A stretch of DNA of 64,000 nt from Microbacteriaceae bacterium VKM Ac-2854 (GCA_013205085.1 JABMLH010000008.1:166920-230919); one strand, 5' to 3'; numbered from the stretch's first letter, positions 34,660 through 43,454 are shown. The notes: a model not told the origin generated them from the sequence alone. Program-made: numbers and translations.

Positions 34660-35745
34660 TCAAGGGCAGGATTCGCGCAGCAGCACCTCGACCGGCAGCA
34701 GCAGCGATCGCGGCGGCAGCGTCGGCTCGGCGAGCCGCTCGGTCAGCGTGGCGACGGCCAGGCGGCCGAGATCGAACATCGGCTGATGCACCGTGGTCAG
34801 CCGCGGCGTGGCGAGTCGTCCGGCCTCGATGCCGTCGAAACCGGTCACCCGCACCTGTCCCGGCACGTCGACGCCGGCCTCGCCGAGCCGATCCAGAACT
34901 CCGAGCGCGGTCTGGTCGTTGGCGCAGACCACCAGTTCCGGCAGCGCATCGTCGCGGAGCAGGCGGTCCGCCGCCGCGCGCCCCGAGGCGCGACTGAAGT
35001 CGCCGGGCTCGACCCGGATCGACGGATGCGCGCCCGCGTCCGCCACACCCGCCCGGAATCCCTCCAGCCGGTCGCGCGCATCCGGCGCATCGGAGGAGCC
35101 GTCGACGTACGCGACCGACCCGGTCGGCCGCGACTCCAGCGCGTAGCGCACCAGCGCGCGCATCCCCTCGACGTTGTTCGCGCCAACGCGATCCAGGCCC
35201 TCGTGTCCGCGCAGGCCCGCGAGCAGGACCACGGGCAGGCGTCGCGCGACGTGCTCGATCGCGTCGTCGGCCAGGGTGCCGACGAAGATCGCCAGCGCGT
35301 CGACGCGACCGGCGACCGACGTGGCCAGGCCGCTGCGTGCATCCGATCGGCCGGCCGCGATCATCAGCCCGAGCCCGCGCCCCCACGCCTCCGCCTCCGC
35401 ACCGCGGAGCACCTCGTCGTAGTAGAGGTTCGGCGAGCGCGGCGCGCTCGAGCCGTCATCGTGCACGATCGGCACCTCCCCCGCTCCCACCCGCAACGGC
35501 GGCAGGCCGCCGGCCGGCGCGACCGTGTCCGCGTGATCGGGCAGCACGATGCCGATCACACCGGTGCGCTTGGCGGCGAGGCCCCGGGCACTGCCGCTGG
35601 GCACGTAGCCCAGTTCGCGGACCGCCGCGAGCACGCGCTCAGCCGTGCTCGCGCGCACCGCCGACGGATTCGTCAGCACGCGCGAGACGGTCGCGATCGA
35701 GACCTCCGCCCGAGCCGCGACGTCGTAGACCGTCGGTGCGCCCAT
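34660..35745 (-). CDS. LacI-family transcriptional regulator
   Basis: A 361-residue repressor. The N-terminal HTH (VYDVAARAEVSIATVSRVLTN, ~5-25) and hinge helix (YVPSGSARGLAAKRTGVIGI) are typical; the periplasmic-binding-protein-like sugar domain fills the rest (VVLLAGLRGHEGLDRVGANN; VTGFDGIEAGRLATPRLTTVHQP). ATG at 35745 has TAGAGT six bases upstream (leaderless type). Position upstream of the beta-glucoside import/GH1 operon suggests it represses that operon through the palindrome at 34538. The inducer is probably the imported sugar. Confidence 0.9.
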   Translation of the reverse strand: MGAPTVYDVAARAEVSIATVSRVLTNPSAVRASTAERVLAAVRELGYVPSGSARGLAAKRTGVIGIVLPDHADTVAPAGGLPPLRVGAGEVPIVHDDGSSAPRSPNLYYDEVLRGAEAEAWGRGLGLMIAAGRSDARSGLATSVAGRVDALAIFVGTLADDAIEHVARRLPVVLLAGLRGHEGLDRVGANNVEGMRALVRYALESRPTGSVAYVDGSSDAPDARDRLEGFRAGVADAGAHPSIRVEPGDFSRASGRAAADRLLRDDALPELVVCANDQTALGVLDRLGEAGVDVPGQVRVTGFDGIEAGRLATPRLTTVHQPMFDLGRLAVATLTERLAEPTLPPRSLLLPVEVLLRESCP

Positions 35746-35784
35746 CCTTCGACTCTACGACCTGGCACCCGCCCCCCTCATCCC

Positions 35785-35843
35785 GCGAGACGCCTCTTGT
35801 GCACCCCTCTCCCGGCGTGTCGCGTACACGAGTGGCATCTCGC
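35785..35843. repeat. Imperfect hairpin between DedA and LacI genes
   Basis: GCGAGA-C-GCC-T-CT-T-GTG pairs with CAC-G-AG-T-GGC-A-TCTCGC across a ~25-base loop. It could act as a terminator of the DedA gene. Mismatches at regular places are notable but unexplained. Confidence 0.4.
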
Positions 35844-35853
35844 CGGACGCGTG

Positions 35854-36576
35854 TCAGGAGTCGACGTCGACCTTCGCGCGTCGGCCGGACGGGCGACGTT
35901 CGCTCTCGGCCCGGAGGCGACGCGCGCGCCGCACCCTGCGCACGATCAGCACAACGAGCAGGATGCCGGCGACGGCGTAGATCGCGTAGTCGAGGATGCC
36001 GGAGTACTGATCGACCAGTTCGTATTGGGTGCCGAGCGCGGCGCCGAGCCCGATCAACAGCCCGTTCCAGATGCCGGATCCGAGGATCGTCAAGCCACTG
36101 AATACCCACAGGTTCATCCGCTCCGCCCCGGCCGGAAGCGAGATCAGGCTGCGCACTCCGGGCAGGAGGCGGCCGAAGAGGACGGCCCACGTGCCGTGCT
36201 TGCGGAACCAGTCGACCGCCTTCTCGAAGTCCTCCCGGTCGACGAGCGGCAGTTTCGACATCGCGTTCACGGTGCGTTCGGTGCCGATCCGGCGGCCCAA
36301 CGCGTAGAGCACGAGGGCGCCGAGGTAGGCGCCGAGCGTCGCGGTCACCATCACGAGAGCGAGGTTCATACTGCCCTGTTGGGCGATGAATCCGGCCAGC
36401 GGCAGCACCACCTCACTCGGAATCGGCGGGAACACCGTCTCGACGAAGGTGAGCAGGCCGACACCGACCTCGCCCAGGGCGGCGATCACGCGCGCGGCGA
36501 TCCCGACGAGACCGTCGAGATTCTGGATGGAGTCGGTGCTGGCGGCAGGGGCGAGGGCGAGTTCCGCGGTCGTCAT
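35854..36576 (-). CDS. DedA-family membrane protein
   Basis: A 240-residue integral membrane protein of the DedA/SNARE-associated family, which recycles undecaprenyl phosphate or other lipids and supports membrane potential and drug tolerance. The half-helix signature ETVFPPIPSEVVLPLAGF and the later FGRLLPGVRSLISLPAG (conserved Arg) are both present. The last ~25 residues are a basic, Arg-rich tail. ATG at 36576 is chosen because TACCCT lies six bases upstream. It is a single gene, 64 bases downstream of the anti-sigma gene. Confidence 0.92.
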   Translation of the reverse strand: MTTAELALAPAASTDSIQNLDGLVGIAARVIAALGEVGVGLLTFVETVFPPIPSEVVLPLAGFIAQQGSMNLALVMVTATLGAYLGALVLYALGRRIGTERTVNAMSKLPLVDREDFEKAVDWFRKHGTWAVLFGRLLPGVRSLISLPAGAERMNLWVFSGLTILGSGIWNGLLIGLGAALGTQYELVDQYSGILDYAIYAVAGILLVVLIVRRVRRARRLRAESERRPSGRRAKVDVDS

Positions 36577-36640
36577 GCTGAGAGGGTACTCATCTTCAGC
36601 CGCGCCCACCTGGGAATGCCCACCCGGTTCGCGTGGAAGG

Positions 36641-37339
36641 CTAGGGCGCCCCGGTCAGGATGATCCGGCCCGACGAGGCGGAGCGGACGTCGACGCCCAC
36701 GATCTGGTCGACGGACAGGCCGGTCGCCAACGAGGGGTGCATCGTGCTGCCGGGCGTGCTGGTCCACGAGCCGATCGCGTACTCCGCGCCGTCGGCATCC
36801 GTGACGTACATCACGTACTCCCACTTCGGCGTGTCACCGCTCGGGGCCGGCGTGCTCAGCTCGGCGTAGCTGCAGTCCATCTCGATCCGGGTGCCCCACG
36901 CCTCCGGCACGAAGGTGACGGATGCGGTCACCGGCACCCCGGGTTCCGCATCGAGGGCGAGCTGGTATCCGGCTGGGTCCGAACCGCCGCCGCCGTTCAC
37001 GGCCAACGGGATGGCCACTGCGGTCGCCGCCGCCACGAGCGCCGCCGCGGCGACGAGTCCGGCGACCTTCACCCGGGTGCGCCGACGGGCGTCGGCCGCC
37101 TTGGCGGCGAGTCGGTCCAGCACCGAGGGGGCGGGCGTCACGACCTGCTCGCCCAACAGCTTCTGCGCCTGCGCCGCCGGCACCTGCGCGAGCAGCCCCG
37201 GCAGGCCGACGAATTCGGCGACCGCGGCGCGACACTCGTCGCAATCGTTCAGGTGCCGCTCGTACTCGCGGCGCTCGGTGCCCGAGAGCGAACCGAGGAT
37301 GTACGCGGCATCCCACTCGCGGTAACGGTCGGTGCTCAC
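36641..37339 (-). CDS. Zinc-containing anti-sigma factor, RslA/RskA-like
   Basis: A 232-residue membrane-bound anti-sigma factor. The cytoplasmic N-terminus (~1-75) has the ZAS signature HLNDCDEC (HxxxCxxC) that holds zinc and grips the sigma factor. A single membrane segment (VAGLVAAAALVAAATAVAIPLAV, ~91-113) leads to an extracytoplasmic domain of the RskA C-terminal kind (YQLALDAEPGVPVTASVTFVPEAWGT). Start GTG overlaps the sigma gene's stop by four bases (GTGA), so the pair is made in a fixed ratio. Oxidation of the zinc site or proteolysis of the outer part would release the sigma factor, as known for RslA/RskA. Confidence 0.92.
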   Translation of the reverse strand: MSTDRYREWDAAYILGSLSGTERREYERHLNDCDECRAAVAEFVGLPGLLAQVPAAQAQKLLGEQVVTPAPSVLDRLAAKAADARRRTRVKVAGLVAAAALVAAATAVAIPLAVNGGGGSDPAGYQLALDAEPGVPVTASVTFVPEAWGTRIEMDCSYAELSTPAPSGDTPKWEYVMYVTDADGAEYAIGSWTSTPGSTMHPSLATGLSVDQIVGVDVRSASSGRIILTGAP

Positions 37340-37845
37340 AGCTCCGTCACCCCCCTTTCCTGCAGTGCGAGCTTCAGCGCTCGCATGCCGTAGTGCATTC
37401 TCGACTTGACGGTGCCGGGCGCCACCTCAAGGATCTTCGCGATCTCGGTGACGGTGCGCCCGCCGTAGTAGGCGTGCACGATCACGGCGCGGTGGTCGTA
37501 GCTCAGCTCCGCGAGGGCATCCGACACCAGCCAGCTGTCCAGCACCGCATCCGATCGGTCTGCGCTCGCCCGCTCCGGCACCTCGTCGGTGCCGAACTCG
37601 TTGTTGTGCCGGGCGCTGCGCCGGTCGTCGATGACGAGGTTGCGCGCCACCGTGTACAACCACGAACGAGCCGCGGATTCGCCCTGCGCGAGGATCTCCG
37701 GGTGCTTCCACGCCCGCAGCAGCGCCTCCTGCACCACGTCCTCCGCGAGCTGACGGTCGCCGGTGAGCCGCAGCACAAAACGCCACAGTGCCGGCGAGTG
37801 CTCATCGTGCAGCGCACGCAGCAACTCGGCCTGGTCTTCGGACAT
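37336..37845 (-). CDS. ECF RNA polymerase sigma factor, SigL-type
   Basis: A 169-residue extracytoplasmic-function sigma factor. Region 2 (~10-75) has the core-binding DRQLAEDVVQEALLRAWKHP and SWLYTVARNLVIDDRRS; region 4 (~112-160) has LSYDHRAVIVHAYYGGRTVTEIAKILEVAPGTVKSRMHYGMRALK, a helix-turn-helix for -35 contact. ATG at 37845 follows GAGGTGAGGGATG. A SigL-like promoter (TGAACC-N16-CGTTGT) lies upstream, so it probably activates itself. In Mycobacterium SigL controls envelope functions; the target set here is unknown. Confidence 0.93.
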   Translation of the reverse strand: MSEDQAELLRALHDEHSPALWRFVLRLTGDRQLAEDVVQEALLRAWKHPEILAQGESAARSWLYTVARNLVIDDRRSARHNNEFGTDEVPERASADRSDAVLDSWLVSDALAELSYDHRAVIVHAYYGGRTVTEIAKILEVAPGTVKSRMHYGMRALKLALQERGVTEL

Positions 37846-37876
37846 CCCTCACCTCGCAGCTCCGCCTCTATCCCGG

Positions 37877-37904
37877 ACAACGTAGCGGGCGGGCGGATGG
37901 TTCA
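37877..37904 (-). promoter_or_regulatory. Candidate autoregulated ECF (SigL-like) promoter
   Basis: Minus strand TGAACC (37904-37899), 16-base spacer, CGTTGT (37882-37877). This fits the SigL promoter form TGAACC / CGTg known from Mycobacterium. It is 32 bases before the sigma gene ATG. Confidence 0.65.
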
Positions 37905-38061
37905 CCGCAGTTAGTTCAGCAATGAAGCCAGATGGGTTCAGCAGCGCCGCTGAAGTCCGGTCCCGCCGCTTCGAGCTTCATTCCCGAACCAGGTCGCGCC
38001 GCGAGAGCACGCCCGACCGCTCAGTTCGCTTCTGCCCGCCCACTCTGGTAATCCGGAACCC

Positions 38062-39252
38062 GTGACCCACCCCTCTTCGGCTGCCACCGGATTCCTGCGC
38101 GCCTACTTCCGCGACCACCGGGAGCAGATGCTCGCGGATGCTCGGCACCTGGTGATGATCGAGAGCCCGAGCGATTCGGTCGAGGCCCTCGACGAACTGC
38201 ACGCCTACCTCGTGCACTGGGTGGCGGAGCGCCTGGGCCGACCGCACGCCATCGAGCACGCGCGTCGTCCCGGCGCGGCCCCTGTCACCTCCTGGACCTA
38301 CGCCGGAACCGAGCCGCTGAGCCTGGCCGGCAACGGCAATCCCGAGCGCTTCATCGCGCTGCTGGGTCACTACGACACGGTCTGGCCGCTCGGCACCACG
38401 CGCAACTGGCCGTTCACGGTCGACGGCGATCGCGTCGACGGCCCCGGCACCTACGACATGAAGCTCGGCCTGGTGCAGATCGTCTGGGCCGTCGCGGCCT
38501 TGCGGGCCTCCGGGCTGGCGCACCCGGGCCTCCGGATCCTGTTCAACGGGGATGAGGAGACGGGCAGCGTCGACTCGCGCGCCTTCCTGGAGAAGGAGTG
38601 CCGCGGCGCGAGAGCAGCCCTGGTGTTCGAGGGCGCCCTGAAGGAGAAGGTCAAGACGGCGCGCAAGGGCATCGGGCACTTCCTGGTCGACGTCTTCGGC
38701 GTCGAGGCGCACGCGGGAGTCGAGCCGGAGAAGGGCGCGAGCGCGATCCACGAACTCGGCACGCTGATCCCGCAGATCCTCGCGCTGGCGGACCCCGACG
38801 CCGGCACCACCATCAACATCGGCCTGATTCACGGCGGCAGCCGCGTCAACGTCACCGCCGGGCACACGCAGCTCGAATTGGAGGCGCGCATCACGAACGG
38901 GGGCGAGGCCGACCGCGTCGACGCTGCGATGGCCGCTCTGCGCGCATCGGATCCGCGGATCCGGATCGAGGTGCGCGGCAGCTGGCACCGGCCCGTCTTC
39001 GAACGCACTCCCCCGGTGGTCGAGCTCTACCGCACGGCAGAGACCGTGGCCCGGCGCGCGGGCATCCCGATCGGAGAGACCGCGGTCGGCGGCGCGAGCG
39101 ATGGCAACCTGATCGCCGCCATCGGCGTGCCCGTGCTGGACGGCTTGGGCCCGATCGGCTCCGGGGCGCACGCGCGCGGCGAGCACGCCACCGTGAGCGG
39201 CATGCTGGAACGCGCCGAACTCGCGGCCCTGCTGATCAGCGCTTTAGCCTGA
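38062..39252 (+). CDS. M20-family metallopeptidase (glutamate carboxypeptidase-like)
   Basis: A 396-residue zinc aminoacylase/carboxypeptidase of the M20 family, close in layout to carboxypeptidase G2. Metal ligands: His103 in LLGHYDTVWP, Asp132 in GPGTYDMKLG, the acidic pair Glu165-Glu166 in FNGDEETGS, a further acid in LVFEGALKE, and the last His in the GSGAHARGEHATV block. The dimerisation domain is inserted at ~200-300 (GIGHFLVDVFGVEAHAGVEPEKG). Start GTG at 38062. Single gene upstream of an SRPBCC protein (57-bp gap). It may hydrolyse folate-like or N-acyl amino acids; which is not shown. Confidence 0.9.
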   Translation: MTHPSSAATGFLRAYFRDHREQMLADARHLVMIESPSDSVEALDELHAYLVHWVAERLGRPHAIEHARRPGAAPVTSWTYAGTEPLSLAGNGNPERFIALLGHYDTVWPLGTTRNWPFTVDGDRVDGPGTYDMKLGLVQIVWAVAALRASGLAHPGLRILFNGDEETGSVDSRAFLEKECRGARAALVFEGALKEKVKTARKGIGHFLVDVFGVEAHAGVEPEKGASAIHELGTLIPQILALADPDAGTTINIGLIHGGSRVNVTAGHTQLELEARITNGGEADRVDAAMAALRASDPRIRIEVRGSWHRPVFERTPPVVELYRTAETVARRAGIPIGETAVGGASDGNLIAAIGVPVLDGLGPIGSGAHARGEHATVSGMLERAELAALLISALA

Positions 39253-39309
39253 AGCTCGGGCACACGCGATCCGGGGGCGGGACTGATCCCGCGGGAGCAC
39301 AATGGAGGC

Positions 39310-39738
39310 ATGCTCTACGAATCCCGTCCGGTCGGCGTCATCATCGAAGCATCCGCGCAGGCCGTCTACGACTACGCCTCCGATCCGACCAAGCTGCCCG
39401 AGTGGGCCCGCGGCCTGGCCGGGGCGACGGTGGAGCATGCGGACGGCCGATGGTTCTCCGATTCACCGATGGGGCGCGTGGAGATCGCCTTCGCCCCGCG
39501 CAACGACTTCGGTGTGCTCGACCACGTGGTCACCCTGCCGAACGGCGAGGCGACGCTGAACCCGATGCGGGTCATCCCGAACGGCGACGGCGCCGAGGTG
39601 ATGTTCATCGTGCGCAAGCGCGCCGGGATGACCTTCGAGCAGTGGGACGCCGACTGCGCCGCCGTCGCCGACGACCTGGAATCGTTGCGACTGCTGTTCG
39701 AGGGCGACGCGACGCTGCGCGATCAGCTACTCCCCTAG
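39310..39738 (+). CDS. SRPBCC-family protein
   Basis: A 142-residue small protein of the SRPBCC/START-like superfamily with a hydrophobic ligand cavity. The first strand-helix pattern (VGVIIEASAQAVYDYASDPTKLPEWARG) is the usual signature; the remainder alternates strands and ends in a long helix (TFEQWDADCAAVADDLESLRLLFE). It lies 57 bases after the M20 gene and may be cotranscribed. Its 3' end overlaps a TPR-like gene on the other strand by 12 bases. Function unknown; family members bind lipids or aromatic compounds. Confidence 0.85.
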   Translation: MLYESRPVGVIIEASAQAVYDYASDPTKLPEWARGLAGATVEHADGRWFSDSPMGRVEIAFAPRNDFGVLDHVVTLPNGEATLNPMRVIPNGDGAEVMFIVRKRAGMTFEQWDADCAAVADDLESLRLLFEGDATLRDQLLP

Positions 39739-40200
39739 AGCGTCCGCGTATGCCGCCGCCGAGCGCTGGTACCGCGTCATTTGCGGCGTGATCGTGCGGA
39801 TGAGCAGTGCGACCGCCTCGCGCCCTCGTCCCGCATCCGTCAGTGCGAGGGCGAGGAAGACCCGCACGGCGTCGTCCAGCTCGTCGGAGCCGCGCGCGAG
39901 TTCGGCCTGCAACAGCGACACCGATTCGGCGACCGCGCCCAGGTTGCGCAACGAGCTGGCGAGTTGGATCGTGGCCTGCCGACGGCGGCTGCCGTCCAGG
40001 CCCGCGGCGAGCGCCGCCCGGTACAACACGATCGCCTGGTCGGGATGCCCGGTCGAATCCCACGAACCGCCGCGCTCGAACGCGGCGACTGGATCGCCCT
40101 CCGGAAGTTCCGCCGCGACAGCGTCGATCCGGGCGCGCAGCTCGTCGTCGGGCAGATCGAGCGCCCAGACGGCCTCGAAACGGTCGTTGATGTCGGTCAT
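39727..40200 (-). CDS. TPR-like repeat protein
   Basis: A 157-residue all-helical protein. Residues ~35-155 form three to four tetratricopeptide-like helix pairs (GDPVAAFERGGSWDSTGHPDQAIVLYRAALAAGL; ATIQLASSLRNLGAVAESVSLLQAELARG; VRVFLALALTDAGRGREAVALLIRTI), a fold for protein-protein contact. Such stand-alone TPR_5-type proteins are common in actinobacteria and have no defined role. The start codon is ATG at 40200; it is divergent from the NCS1 operon, whose operator-like repeats lie in the shared gap. The stop overlaps the SRPBCC gene on the opposite strand. Confidence 0.8.
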   Translation of the reverse strand: MTDINDRFEAVWALDLPDDELRARIDAVAAELPEGDPVAAFERGGSWDSTGHPDQAIVLYRAALAAGLDGSRRRQATIQLASSLRNLGAVAESVSLLQAELARGSDELDDAVRVFLALALTDAGRGREAVALLIRTITPQMTRYQRSAAAYADALGE

Positions 40201-40427
40201 CCGTCCACGGTACGCCGTGGCCCGCGGTCAGAACTTCGGATCGCGCACGACGTCACCCCTGCATCGCGGTGTGCGATCCGTGGAATGACGCGGATCGACC
40301 GGGACGCGCGTGAGGTGCGCCTTCGAGCGATCCGAAGTCATAACACCGCCCCGCCGCCGACCCGCCGTCCACTAGCGTCGTAGCAGGCCCGAACGGCCAC
40401 CCGGACCACCGCACCCGAGGAGACCAC
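40201..40427. promoter_or_regulatory. Operator-like repeat array and promoter upstream of the NCS1 operon
   Basis: Two copies of the pattern CGGATCG-N30-CGATCCG lie in tandem: 40237-40243 with 40274-40280, and 40291-40297 with 40328-40334. The copies are exactly 54 bases apart. The outermost arms extend to a perfect 12-bp inverted repeat (ACTTCGGATCGC at 40233, GCGATCCGAAGT at 40327). TAGCGT at 40373-40378 is a likely -10 box, and GAGGAGACC precedes the ATG at 40428. Confidence 0.6.
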
Positions 40428-41867
40428 ATGACGGATCAGGTTGCCGCCACGAAGGGCGGCGTCGAGCTCAACGGCCTCGACACCATCTCGGAGGCCGAGC
40501 GCAAGGGCCGCCCGCGCGATCTGTTCTGGCCGTGGTTCGCGGCCAACGTCTCGGTGCTGGGCCTGAGCTACGGCTCCTTCCTGCTCGGCTTCGGCATCTC
40601 GTTCTGGCAGGCCACGATCGTGGGCGTGATCGGCATCGCCGTCTCGTTCCTCTTCTGCGGCTTCGTCTCGATCGCCGGGAAGCGCGGCTCCGCGCCCACG
40701 ATGGTGCTCAGCCGCGCGGCGTTCGGCGTCAACGGCAATCGGCTCCCCTCCGTGATCTCCTGGCTGCTGACGGTCGGCTGGGAGACGGTGCTCACCTCGC
40801 TCGCCGTGCTCGCCACCGCGACGGTGTTCGAGGCGCTCGGCTGGGAGGGCGGTGTCGCGACGAAGGTCGTCGCGCTGATCGTGGTCGCGGCGCTGATCGT
40901 GGTGGCCGGCATCTTCGGTTTCACGCTGATCATGCGGCTGCAGCTGGCGATCACGATCGCGACGGCCGTATTGACGCTCGTCTACGTCTTCCTGGTGCTC
41001 GACCACATCGACCTGGCCGCTGTGGCGAGTCTGCCCTCCGGCGATCTCGGCGCCGTGATCGGCGGCCTGATCTTCATGATGACCGGCTTTGGTCTCGGCT
41101 GGGTGAACGCCGCCGCCGACTACTCGCGCTACCTCCCCCGCACCGCGAGCACGCGCGGCGTGGTCGGCTGGACGACCTTCGGCGCCGCGATCGCCCCGAT
41201 CGTCCTGGTGGTGTTCGGTCTGCTGCTCGCCGGCTCCTCCGCCGACCTGAACAGCGCGATCGCCACCGACCCGATCGGCGCCCTCGCCTCGATCCTGCCG
41301 GTCTGGTTCCTGATCCCGTTCATCATCGTCGCGCTGCTCGGGCTGATCGGCGGCGCCGTGCTTGACACCTACTCGTCGGGTCTCGCCCTGATGAGCACCG
41401 GTTTGAAGGTGCCCCGCCCGGTCGCGGCGGGCATCGACGGCGTGCTGATGATCCTGGGCTCGATCTACATCGTGTTCTTCTCGACCGACTTCCTCGGCCC
41501 GTTCCAGGCGTTCCTGATCACGCTCGGTGTGCCGATCGCCGCCTGGCTCGGCGTCTTCCTCGCCGACCTGCTGCTGCGCAAGGGCGACTACGACGACGCC
41601 GCTCTGCACGACTCCCGCGGACGCTACGGCAGCGTCAACCCGGTCGCGACCGTGCTGGTGATCCTCGGCACCGTCGTCGGTTGGGGCCTCGTTGTGAACG
41701 GCACCCCCGGCTTCACCTGGGAGGGCTACCTGCTCGACCTCGGCCTCGGCGGCCGCGAGGGCGCCTGGGCCTACGCCAACCTCGGCGTGTTCTTCGCGCT
41801 GATCATCGGTTTCGTCGGCACATTGCTCTTCTCCCGGTCGGCCATCGCCCGCCAGGAGTCGCGATGA
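40428..41867 (+). CDS. NCS1-family nucleobase/purine-cytosine-type permease
   Basis: A 479-residue membrane permease of the nucleobase:cation symporter-1 family, which takes up cytosine, purines, allantoin, thiamine and related heterocycles. About twelve membrane segments; the family's TM1 region (DLFWPWFAANVSVLGLSYGSFLLGFGISFWQA) and TM3 (LSRAAFGVNGNRLPSVISWLLTVGWET) are clear, as is NAAADYSRYLP in the middle. ATG at 40428 follows GAGGAG. Its stop overlaps the next gene's start (ATGA), giving one operon with cysteine hydrolase, ADP-ribosylglycohydrolase and PfkB kinase genes. Its cargo is presumably a nucleoside, base or ribosylated compound. Confidence 0.92.
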   Translation: MTDQVAATKGGVELNGLDTISEAERKGRPRDLFWPWFAANVSVLGLSYGSFLLGFGISFWQATIVGVIGIAVSFLFCGFVSIAGKRGSAPTMVLSRAAFGVNGNRLPSVISWLLTVGWETVLTSLAVLATATVFEALGWEGGVATKVVALIVVAALIVVAGIFGFTLIMRLQLAITIATAVLTLVYVFLVLDHIDLAAVASLPSGDLGAVIGGLIFMMTGFGLGWVNAAADYSRYLPRTASTRGVVGWTTFGAAIAPIVLVVFGLLLAGSSADLNSAIATDPIGALASILPVWFLIPFIIVALLGLIGGAVLDTYSSGLALMSTGLKVPRPVAAGIDGVLMILGSIYIVFFSTDFLGPFQAFLITLGVPIAAWLGVFLADLLLRKGDYDDAALHDSRGRYGSVNPVATVLVILGTVVGWGLVVNGTPGFTWEGYLLDLGLGGREGAWAYANLGVFFALIIGFVGTLLFSRSAIARQESR

Positions 41868-42409
41868 CCGCGGTGCTCGTCGCGATCGACATGCAGAACG
41901 TGTTCGGCGAGCCGGGCAGCGAGTGGTTCACGCCCGACTACGCGCGCGCCGAGGCCGGCATCCGCCGCCTCCTGCCGGCGTTCGGCGACGACGTCGTGCA
42001 CACCCGCTTCGTCGCCCCGGCGGAACCCGTGGGCGCCTGGATCCCCTACTACCGCGACTGGCCGTTCGCGCTGGTGCCCGCCGACGACCCGCTCTACGAG
42101 CTGCGTGGCGACCTGGCCTCGTCAGCGGATCCGGTCGTCACCGCGACCACCTTCGGCAAATGGGGGCCCGAACTCGCGGCGGCGATGAAGGGCTCGACCG
42201 AGATGGTGCTCACCGGCGTGTCGACGGACTGCTGCGTACTCTCGACCGCCCTCGCCGCCGCGGACGCCGGCGTGCATGTGCGGGTCGTGGCGGATGCGTG
42301 CGCCGGGCTGAGCGAGGGCGATCACCGTCGCGCGCTGGACGCGATGGCGCTGTACGGGCCGCTGATCGAGATCACCACGATCGACGACGTGCTCGACCTT
42401 CGTGCCTGA
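41864..42409 (+). CDS. Cysteine hydrolase, isochorismatase/nicotinamidase-like
   Basis: A 181-residue hydrolase of the isochorismatase-like fold. The triad is visible: Asp9 in VAIDMQNVF, Lys99 in TTFGKWG, and Cys124 in GVSTDCCVLST (with a second Cys123). Family members cleave amides (nicotinamidase), N-carbamoyl groups or isochorismate. ATG at 41864 overlaps the permease stop. It is cotranscribed with ADP-ribosylglycohydrolase and PfkB kinase genes; a ring or amide hydrolysis step after import would fit. The precise substrate is unknown. Confidence 0.9.
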   Translation: MTAVLVAIDMQNVFGEPGSEWFTPDYARAEAGIRRLLPAFGDDVVHTRFVAPAEPVGAWIPYYRDWPFALVPADDPLYELRGDLASSADPVVTATTFGKWGPELAAAMKGSTEMVLTGVSTDCCVLSTALAAADAGVHVRVVADACAGLSEGDHRRALDAMALYGPLIEITTIDDVLDLRA

Positions 42410-43454
42410 GCCCGCTGCGCCGGGCGAGCCCACCACCCCGGTGGTCGAGCCCATCACCCCCGCCGCACGCGTCGCCCTCGCCCGTGCGACCGCCGCGCTG
42501 ACCGGCCTCGCCCTCGGCGACGCCCTCGGGATGCCGACCCAGCTGATGTCGCGCGCGGAGGTCGCCCGACGGTACGGCGTCGTCGACCGCTTCCTGCCCG
42601 GCGCCGCCGACCATCCGATCGCGGCGGGGATGCCCGCCGGCTCCGTCACCGACGACACCGAGCAGGCCCTTCTTATCGCCGAACTGCTGATCGACGACGG
42701 TGGGCGAGTGGACGCGGCGGAGTTCGCTCGCCGCTTGGTCGCGTGGGAGGAGGGGATGCGCGAGCGCGGGTCGCTCGACCTGCTCGGCCCCTCGACGAAG
42801 GCGGCCGTCTCCGCGATCCTGCGCGGCGAATCCGTGGAGTCGGCCGGTCGCTTCGGAACCACCAACGGCGCGGCGATGCGGGTCGCCCCGGTCGGCATCG
42901 CTCGGTCCGCCGCTCGGCTGGACACCCTGGTCGATCTCGTCCAGGAGTCGGGTCGGGTCAGCCACAACACCGGCATCGCCATCGCCGGAGCGGCGGCCGT
43001 CGCCGCGGCGGTCAGCGCCGGGATCGAGGGCGCGGGCTTCGCCGAGGCGCTCCCTGTCGCGCTCGAGGCCGCCCGGATCGGCGCGACCCGAGGTCACTGG
43101 ATCGCCGGCGGCGATGTCGGCGCACGAATCACCTGGGCCGTGGCGAACGCCGACCCGTCGGATCCGCGCGGCTCGCTCGATCGCCTCTCCGCGGTGATCG
43201 GCACGAGCCTGGCGACTCAGGAGTCCGTCCCCGCCGCCTTCGGCGTGCTCGCGATCTTCCCGGATGACGCCTGGTCGGCCCTCTGCGCGGCGGCCACCCT
43301 CGGCGGCGACGCCGACACCATCGCCGCGATGGCCGGCGCGATCGCGGGCGCGCAGGGGGCACGGTTCCCGGAGGATGCGGTTGCCACGGTGTTGCGGGTG
43401 AATCACCTGGATCTCGCCGGCGTCGCAGCACGACTGCTCACCCTGCGATGCTGA
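42402..43454 (+). CDS. ADP-ribosylglycohydrolase-family protein (YegU-like)
   Basis: A 350-residue enzyme of the ADP-ribosylglycohydrolase fold, which cleaves N-ribosyl bonds. The metal-binding motif near the N-terminus is TDDTE (83-87), the region ALGDALGMPTQLMS is conserved, and the C-terminal motif GGDADTIAAMAGAIAGA gives the second metal acids. Start GTG overlaps the previous gene by eight bases. In E. coli the gene pair yegU/yegV joins the same two families, next to a nucleoside transporter, so a role in opening an imported nucleoside rather than in protein ADP-ribosylation is favoured. This is inference from family and context. Confidence 0.88.
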   Translation: MPEPAAPGEPTTPVVEPITPAARVALARATAALTGLALGDALGMPTQLMSRAEVARRYGVVDRFLPGAADHPIAAGMPAGSVTDDTEQALLIAELLIDDGGRVDAAEFARRLVAWEEGMRERGSLDLLGPSTKAAVSAILRGESVESAGRFGTTNGAAMRVAPVGIARSAARLDTLVDLVQESGRVSHNTGIAIAGAAAVAAAVSAGIEGAGFAEALPVALEAARIGATRGHWIAGGDVGARITWAVANADPSDPRGSLDRLSAVIGTSLATQESVPAAFGVLAIFPDDAWSALCAAATLGGDADTIAAMAGAIAGAQGARFPEDAVATVLRVNHLDLAGVAARLLTLRC

